NCBI GenBank assembly: GCA_003662715.1
Contig: QMYO01000038.1
Location: 1 to 10,065, forward strand
DNA length: 10,065 bases
Source of the DNA: Candidatus Bathyarchaeota archaeon
Lineage (GTDB): Archaea > Thermoproteota > Bathyarchaeia > Bathyarchaeales > Bathyarchaeaceae
Reading direction: 5' to 3'
In this document: one piece after another, positions 6,573-10,065 of the stretch
Layout: every line of letters begins with the position of its first letter
How positions within the stretch are numbered: position 1 is the first letter of the stretch
Notes under the pieces: model-generated
The model's input: the letters and a program-made list of their open reading frames with translations, nothing else
Told to the model about the DNA's origin: nothing
Databases searched by the model: none
Made by a program: the position numbers and the translations under genes

Positions 6573-6707
6573 GGGAAGAGCCTAGTTCTTTAAGGAAAAA
6601 ATGCTTATTTATATTTTCACCGCCTCATAAAGCCAAGTAGCCATCAATAACTTTTATGTAGAGTAATCCATAGATTTAGCACCTCGAAAAGCTGGGGAAG
6701 AGCCAAG
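6573..6707 (+). repeat. Direct repeat of GGGAAGAGCC(T/A)AG in the divergent intergenic region
   Basis: GGGAAGAGCCTAG at 6573-6585 recurs as GGGAAGAGCCAAG at 6695-6707, the latter being the ribosome-site region of the secreted-protein gene. A shorter AAGAGCC is also at 6549-6555. The copies could be operator half-sites, an old duplication of the leader, or chance. Confidence 0.35.
6651..6658 (+). promoter_or_regulatory. Possible TATA box of the secreted-protein gene
   Basis: CTTTTATG lies about 53 bp before ATG 6708, giving a start near 6680 and a leader of about 28 nt that carries GGGGAAG (6694-6700). A second A+T-rich element, TTATTTATATT (about 6606-6616), is further upstream. Confidence 0.4.
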
Positions 6708-7409
6708 ATGAAAAAAATAGCTACAATACTCTTCTTACTTGTTCTGTTTATCACGTTAATTATGCCTATTCACGCTTCAGCGACGATGAAGGCTACAATA
6801 AATCAAAGCATCCATGTTGTCATAAACTTTGAAAACATCAGCTCACCAATTTACAACGAGATTAAACAGAACAAACAACTATTCAATGCCACAACTATTC
6901 CTCTAATCATTTTGAATAACCTTAAACAGCAAAAACAAACCAGAGTAAGATGGCGCTACACTCAAGAAATAGACTTCGATAACCCAACAAACTCCATCCA
7001 TGTAGAGTTCTTCCTAGCAGGCTCAGATATCATAACCTTCACGTTCAACAAAACAACGATGTCCCGACTCTATGAAGTGCAAACAGAATGGAGAAAATTC
7101 AATGTAGACCTCACAGAAAACTTCTCAATAAACTTCGCCGAATACTTTAGAACCCCGATAGCCGATTGGACTTACATTAAATCTGAAAAAGCCTACTACT
7201 ATGAATATACAGAATTAGACTCATTCACCCCATCATGCAAGTTTATATTACCCAAAACAGCGACCAACATCAACGCCGAAGAAGACACAATATTCTTTGA
7301 GACCCCACCACTCTTTGAAGACGTTTTACTCAACAGCCCATTCTTAATCCTCGGCGCACTACTAACATTAATCATAACTGCCTTCATCTATCGAAAGATA
7401 AGAAAATAG
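6708..7409 (+). CDS. Secreted, C-terminally membrane-anchored protein of unknown function
   Basis: This encodes 233 residues from ATG 6708, with GGGGAAG seven nt upstream. Seen: a signal peptide (M-K-K then a hydrophobic core 4-20, probable cleavage after the A-S-A at 23-25), an extracytoplasmic domain of about 180 residues rich in Asn, Thr and aromatic residues with beta-strand-like alternation, one C-terminal transmembrane helix (about 211-227) and a basic stop-transfer end (R-K-I-R-K). Asn-X-Ser/Thr sequons occur at N32, N43, N60, N114 and N138, suggesting an N-glycosylated surface protein. This layout is typical of archaeal cell-surface proteins. No enzymatic motif is seen and only one Cys (177) is present, so no internal disulfide. 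It is divergent from the radical SAM operon and ends 5 bp from the convergent KITE gene. Family not recognised. Confidence 0.85.
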   Translation: MKKIATILFLLVLFITLIMPIHASATMKATINQSIHVVINFENISSPIYNEIKQNKQLFNATTIPLIILNNLKQQKQTRVRWRYTQEIDFDNPTNSIHVEFFLAGSDIITFTFNKTTMSRLYEVQTEWRKFNVDLTENFSINFAEYFRTPIADWTYIKSEKAYYYEYTELDSFTPSCKFILPKTATNINAEEDTIFFETPPLFEDVLLNSPFLILGALLTLIITAFIYRKIRK

Positions 7410-7414
7410 AAACT
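7389..7414 (-). terminator. Possible U-rich terminator of the kleisin-KITE operon
   Basis: Directly after the minus-strand TAA, the transcript reads T-rich (TTTCTATTTTCTTATCTTTC), overlapping the end of the convergent secreted-protein gene. Such U-rich runs can end archaeal transcripts without a hairpin. Confidence 0.35.
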
Positions 7415-7972
7415 TTAGCTTTCCGCCTCTAAAAGAAGATTCACCAGAACATTTTGATCCACTTCAGCACGGGTTCTCCAATCCAGATATAACTGTTTAT
7501 TTTCATCCTCCGCTAAGTATCCAGATCGAATGTAACGATTCATGTTAAGGTCAACTCTCCACCCCGGAAGCTTGCTCCGCAAAAGCTCCTCCACTTCCTC
7601 ACGGGAAGCCCTACCCTTCTTAGATATAATATAGGAAATAGACATAGCTAAACCCGCTATGTCATCGATACGCCAACCACAAAGTTTAGCTTCCTTAGGA
7701 GCAAGCCCCCCTCTAAGAGTCACGTAAAAACGAGCTCTATTCAACTCCTCCAAAGTAGGCTTTTCAGCTGGTTTTTCCACTTCAAAAACCGTCTTTATCT
7801 GCAAATCAAGTTTCTCCAAAAAATTATCCAAAATATTGAGTACCTTAGGATAATCCGCTCCCAACTGCTTTTTCAACTCCCACCCCTTTACTCCAGGTTT
7901 TTTGTGCCGTTTATAAAACAAAAGGTGAACTGCTCGCTTAATTTTCCTCGCGTAATACGATTTCCTCTTCAA
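7415..7972 (-). CDS. Tandem winged-helix KITE-like protein, MAGE/Nse3-like (ScpB analogue)
   Basis: This encodes 185 residues from TTG 7972, whose first three bases overlap the upstream stop (TTGA). AAGGAG at 7984-7989 lies 11 nt upstream. Seen: a basic start (K-R-K-S-Y-Y-A-R-K-I-K-R), a first winged-helix-like unit (about 10-88) ending in the strand R-A-R-F-Y-V-T-L-R, then a second unit (about 101-165): I-D-D-I-A-G-L-A-M-S-I-S-Y-I-I helix, K-G-R-A-S-R-E-E-V-E-E-L-L, and a wing R-S-G-Y-L ending in L-Y-L-D-W-R-T-R-A. That last part follows the MAGE/Nse3 pattern (hydrophobic helix, 'sgnraseeel', R-x-G/Q-Y-L, terminal W-G-x-R-A). KITE proteins bind the central part of kleisins in SMC complexes (ScpB, MukE, Nse1/Nse3). 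The kleisin-like gene directly upstream supports this. Standard ScpB is the alternative; a plain DNA-binding wHTH pair is the fallback. Confidence 0.62.
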   Translation of the reverse strand: MKRKSYYARKIKRAVHLLFYKRHKKPGVKGWELKKQLGADYPKVLNILDNFLEKLDLQIKTVFEVEKPAEKPTLEELNRARFYVTLRGGLAPKEAKLCGWRIDDIAGLAMSISYIISKKGRASREEVEELLRSKLPGWRVDLNMNRYIRSGYLAEDENKQLYLDWRTRAEVDQNVLVNLLLEAES

Positions 7973-8787
7973 CCACGCTTACTCTCCTTCCACCGTATCC
8001 ATTCCTCAAAACTCACAGAAACCGGGATAGAAACCAGTTGCTTCTCCCCAAGCAGGGATTTCGATTTTTCAAAAGGTTTAAGAAACATCTCCTCCTCCAA
8101 CCGATGCACCTCCAAGGTGGCGTAACCATAAGTCACAAGAAAACTTGTCATATAAGCCCGCTTCAACGTCTCAGAATACGTGTCAGCACCTATAAAATCC
8201 CAGTACAAAACCTTACCTTGCTCACCAACCCTCTGCTTCAATTCTTCCCAAAGCCTTTCCAAATCCTCTGAAAAAACCTTTTCGGCCAGTATCTTCTGCC
8301 GAATCAACTCTTCACGCGTTACTGTTCCCGTTTCCTTTTTCAAAGAAACAAATTTCATCCACCTTTCGCTCAACGGAAGAAGATTCTGCCAGTATTTGAT
8401 GGCTTCGGCGAGACTGTGATATGAAATTTGCTCCAACTCAACGATCGGATGCCAAGCTTTAAGAAAAAGGTTTGCGAATTCTTCCTTACCAGTCCTCCGT
8501 ATCTTTTCCTCTAAGAGAAAGGGATCAGTATAAAGCGAGGTTGACCGACGCCTAACCCAATCACTCTGAAGCTTAATAATCGAGGCAAGTTGATGGATAG
8601 CTTCAGCATCCAAACAAAATTCTTCTGGCAATTCCCACTCGGGAAAATACTCTTGCACAACCGCTATAACATCTTCAACATCCACGATGAAAGGGTCAAT
8701 GCCTCTTTCTTCAATAGACCTACACAAGTCTATGATACGTTGAAGACGCTCTTCTCCGAGTTTTTTCTTTTGCTTCCTCGAAGGCAA
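7969..8787 (-). CDS. Kleisin-like SMC-complex subunit (ScpA family-like)
   Basis: This encodes 272 residues from TTG 8787; AAAGGAG (8797-8803) lies 9 nt before it. A nearby ATG at 8792 is out of frame and soon hits a stop, so TTG is forced. Seen: an N-terminal helical domain (about 12-95) with the ScpA-like order helix - I-D-P-F-I-V-D-V-E-D-V - W-E-L-P-E-E-F-C-L-D - a long helix ending I-K-L-Q-S-D-W-V-R-R (71-80), where ScpA has its 'L-x-x-K-S-x-x-L-L' end, followed by D-P-F-L-L-E-E. The centre is a poorly conserved charged linker; a C-terminal winged-helix-like unit (about 192-245) contains A-Y-M-T-S-F-L-V-T-Y-G-Y-A-T-L-E and E-E-E-M-F-L-K-P-F. Kleisins bridge the head domains of an SMC dimer and bind KITE proteins. 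The KITE-like gene overlaps by 4 bp, indicating coupled translation. No SMC gene is in the window. Assignment is from pattern. Confidence 0.62.
   Translation of the reverse strand: MPSRKQKKKLGEERLQRIIDLCRSIEERGIDPFIVDVEDVIAVVQEYFPEWELPEEFCLDAEAIHQLASIIKLQSDWVRRRSTSLYTDPFLLEEKIRRTGKEEFANLFLKAWHPIVELEQISYHSLAEAIKYWQNLLPLSERWMKFVSLKKETGTVTREELIRQKILAEKVFSEDLERLWEELKQRVGEQGKVLYWDFIGADTYSETLKRAYMTSFLVTYGYATLEVHRLEEEMFLKPFEKSKSLLGEKQLVSIPVSVSFEEWIRWKESKRG
7984..7989 (-). promoter_or_regulatory. Shine-Dalgarno site of the KITE-like gene
   Basis: AAGGAG inside the last codons of the kleisin-like gene stands 11 nt before TTG 7972. It supports that non-ATG start. Confidence 0.5.
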
Positions 8788-8796
8788 ACCATCTTA

Positions 8797-8803
8797 CTCC
8801 TTT
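8797..8803 (-). promoter_or_regulatory. Shine-Dalgarno site choosing TTG 8787
   Basis: AAAGGAG lies 9 nt before the TTG start of the kleisin-like gene. An ATG at 8792 sits between them in another frame, so the site decides a non-ATG start. A T-rich TTTTTATTTT element centred near 8831 could be the promoter. Confidence 0.55.
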
Positions 8804-8884
8804 GGACAAAATTGGTAGCGAAACCGAAAATAAAAACGTAGTGGATCTATAGTGCGCTCTCCATAGTGTCGTCAAATAAGTCCA

Positions 8885-10065
8885 TCAACCTAAGTAACCT
8901 AGAGCCTTTAATCTATTCTTAACCTTCTTTTCGTCCTCTTTTGTCCATTTGAACGTAGAGCTTGGTTTTCGAGACGAATCCACCGTTTCGTATAGAATTG
9001 GATGCAACTTGAGATATGATGGTTCAAATGCTTCGATAGGAACTTTTCCATCTACATCAGAAGGTATAGGAAGTTTCATTACTTTTAGGATTGTTGGTAC
9101 AACATCAATGATGTTGATGTTATTTAGTGTCTTTTTTCGTTTGACTCCCTCGCCTTTAAGGATAAATACTCCGTTCATTCTGTGGAACCCTGTTTGAGGA
9201 GCAGGAGACACTAATGAGTGAGAGAAGAACTCAAAGTCTCCAAAAGCTGAGTAGGTCTCCATTGGAACTATAAGCAGGTCAGGAGCCATGTCAACACAAG
9301 GACCTGAATATATCTCTTCTTTTTTGATTACACGCCTAATTATTTTTTCTTTTGTCTCAGGATTCTTCAGTTTCCTAGATTCTTTAATGATAAAGTCTCT
9401 AATTTTTTCGTATTCTTCTCTTTCAACAATCCCCTGTGGTTCTCTTCCTCTGAGGTTAATAAAAATAGCTCCGCTCATTCCGAACGAGTAAGCCTTGGAT
9501 TTAGACCAGTCCACATTTGAAAAAGATAGGAATAGCTTCTTCAATACGGAGCGTGCTCGTTCTCTTTTTCCTGTTCCCCTCCTACTTATCAAACTCTGCA
9601 AGTTAAGCTTGGTTACTAGGTTGTAGAGGGATTGAGGTGAAAAGCCATGTTTGAACAGCCAAAACTTGACTTTGGTGCTTAGATTTTTCTTTAGTTTCAG
9701 TAAGCCGAGATTCATCAGCCAGTTATTTAAATGGATGAGGCCATATTGTGGTCCGAAACCGTGATCTGAGACGATCATAACTGCAGTTTTTTCATCAAGA
9801 TTTCTAAGGAACTTCTTCAAAATTTCGTCCATTTTCTGGTAGATTTTAAGGATTGCCTTCTCATGCTTTTTTACTTTTTGATAGTTTAAATTGTTCTTTC
9901 TTGAATCCATATAATGCCAAAACCAGTGCTGAACCTCGTCCACACAGTCGTAGTTAACAATGAAGAAATCCCATTCATAATTTTTTAAGAGATCTAAAGT
10001 TATTTCCGTTCTCTTCTCAGCTGTATGGTATAAGTCTCTAAGAAAATTGTCTTCGTTTCCTTCAG
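8885..10065 (-). CDS. Alkaline-phosphatase-superfamily hydrolase (type I phosphodiesterase/nucleotide pyrophosphatase), 5'-truncated
   Basis: The frame is open from the right edge to TAG 8885-8887, with 392 visible residues. A GTG at 9943 is not the real start: the 40 codons before it are open and encode conserved sequence ending W-D-F-F-I-V-N-Y-D-C-V-D-E-V-Q-H-W-F-W. Seen: the metal-site motif D-x-V-D-E-V-Q-H-W-F-W-H-Y-M-D, the second metal motif V-S-D-H-G-F-G (around 9755-9766), and a later T-G-F-H-R-M-N-G-V-F-I-L (near 9160-9200) supplying the third His. A C-terminal 'D-V-x-P-T-I-L-x-x-M-x-L-P-I-P-S-D-V-D-G' closes the fold. The catalytic Thr/Ser region is beyond the window. Members cleave phosphodiesters or transfer phospho-groups, and in archaea often sit near glycan genes. 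Substrate and location are unknown; no transmembrane segment is visible in this part. Confidence 0.88.
   Translation of the reverse strand, partial: EGNEDNFLRDLYHTAEKRTEITLDLLKNYEWDFFIVNYDCVDEVQHWFWHYMDSRKNNLNYQKVKKHEKAILKIYQKMDEILKKFLRNLDEKTAVMIVSDHGFGPQYGLIHLNNWLMNLGLLKLKKNLSTKVKFWLFKHGFSPQSLYNLVTKLNLQSLISRRGTGKRERARSVLKKLFLSFSNVDWSKSKAYSFGMSGAIFINLRGREPQGIVEREEYEKIRDFIIKESRKLKNPETKEKIIRRVIKKEEIYSGPCVDMAPDLLIVPMETYSAFGDFEFFSHSLVSPAPQTGFHRMNGVFILKGEGVKRKKTLNNINIIDVVPTILKVMKLPIPSDVDGKVPIEAFEPSYLKLHPILYETVDSSRKPSSTFKWTKEDEKKVKNRLKALGYLG

Noticed and set aside
8038..8419. Plus-strand ORFs over the kleisin-like gene
   Set aside because: Overlapping frames antisense to a well-structured gene, with no independent promoter or ribosome site.
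8849..8870. ATAGTG repeated around CTCTCC between the kleisin-like and phosphodiesterase genes
   Set aside because: Only six bases each; too short to distinguish from chance.

Overview
The window looks like an A+T-rich archaeal chromosome segment. Likely promoters are TATA-like boxes about 25 bp before the presumed transcription starts. Ribosome sites are GGAG/GAGGTG-like, at least three genes must start at TTG, and the proteins have an archaeal flavour: an archaeal-type radical SAM activase, a one-finger C2H2 mini-protein and a sequon-rich secreted protein with one C-terminal anchor. I infer the TACK/Bathyarchaeia side of Archaea from general resemblance only; no rRNA or marker gene is present to prove it. 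I see no tRNA, rRNA, CRISPR array, insertion sequence or integrase, and no gene-free stretch reaches 300 bp.

Left part (1-4928): the 3' part of a sugar-phosphate nucleotidyltransferase gene is followed by two same-strand genes. The first encodes a 544-residue protein with a central coiled coil between two aromatic/proline-rich domains. The second encodes a 585-residue AAA+ ATPase with a winged-helix-like N-terminal region and an MCM/MoxR-type (helix-2 insert) motor whose Walker B is atypical. A convergent gene, overlapping the ATPase gene by 18 bp at the 3' end, encodes a protein with a ribbon-helix-helix-like C-terminus. I cannot assign the coiled-coil/ATPase pair to a described system.

Middle part (4929-7409): a 36-residue zinc-finger mini-gene with an unusual adjacent-cysteine knuckle lies alone with its own promoter, Shine-Dalgarno site and T-tract. 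On the minus strand is a tight two-gene unit: a radical SAM glycyl-radical activase-like enzyme (NrdG/PflA type) followed 2 nt later by a four-helix membrane protein. Divergent from it is a secreted, C-terminally anchored protein of unknown function.

Right part (7415-10065): on the minus strand, a kleisin-like (ScpA-type) gene overlaps by 4 bp a tandem winged-helix gene that resembles KITE proteins, with features closer to the MAGE/Nse3 pattern than to standard ScpB. Together they look like the non-SMC subunits of a chromosome-organising SMC complex; the SMC gene itself is not in the window. The window ends inside an alkaline-phosphatase-superfamily (type I phosphodiesterase) gene whose N-terminus lies beyond the right edge.

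The two most interesting objects are the coiled-coil + MCM/MoxR-like ATPase pair and the kleisin + Nse3/MAGE-like pair.
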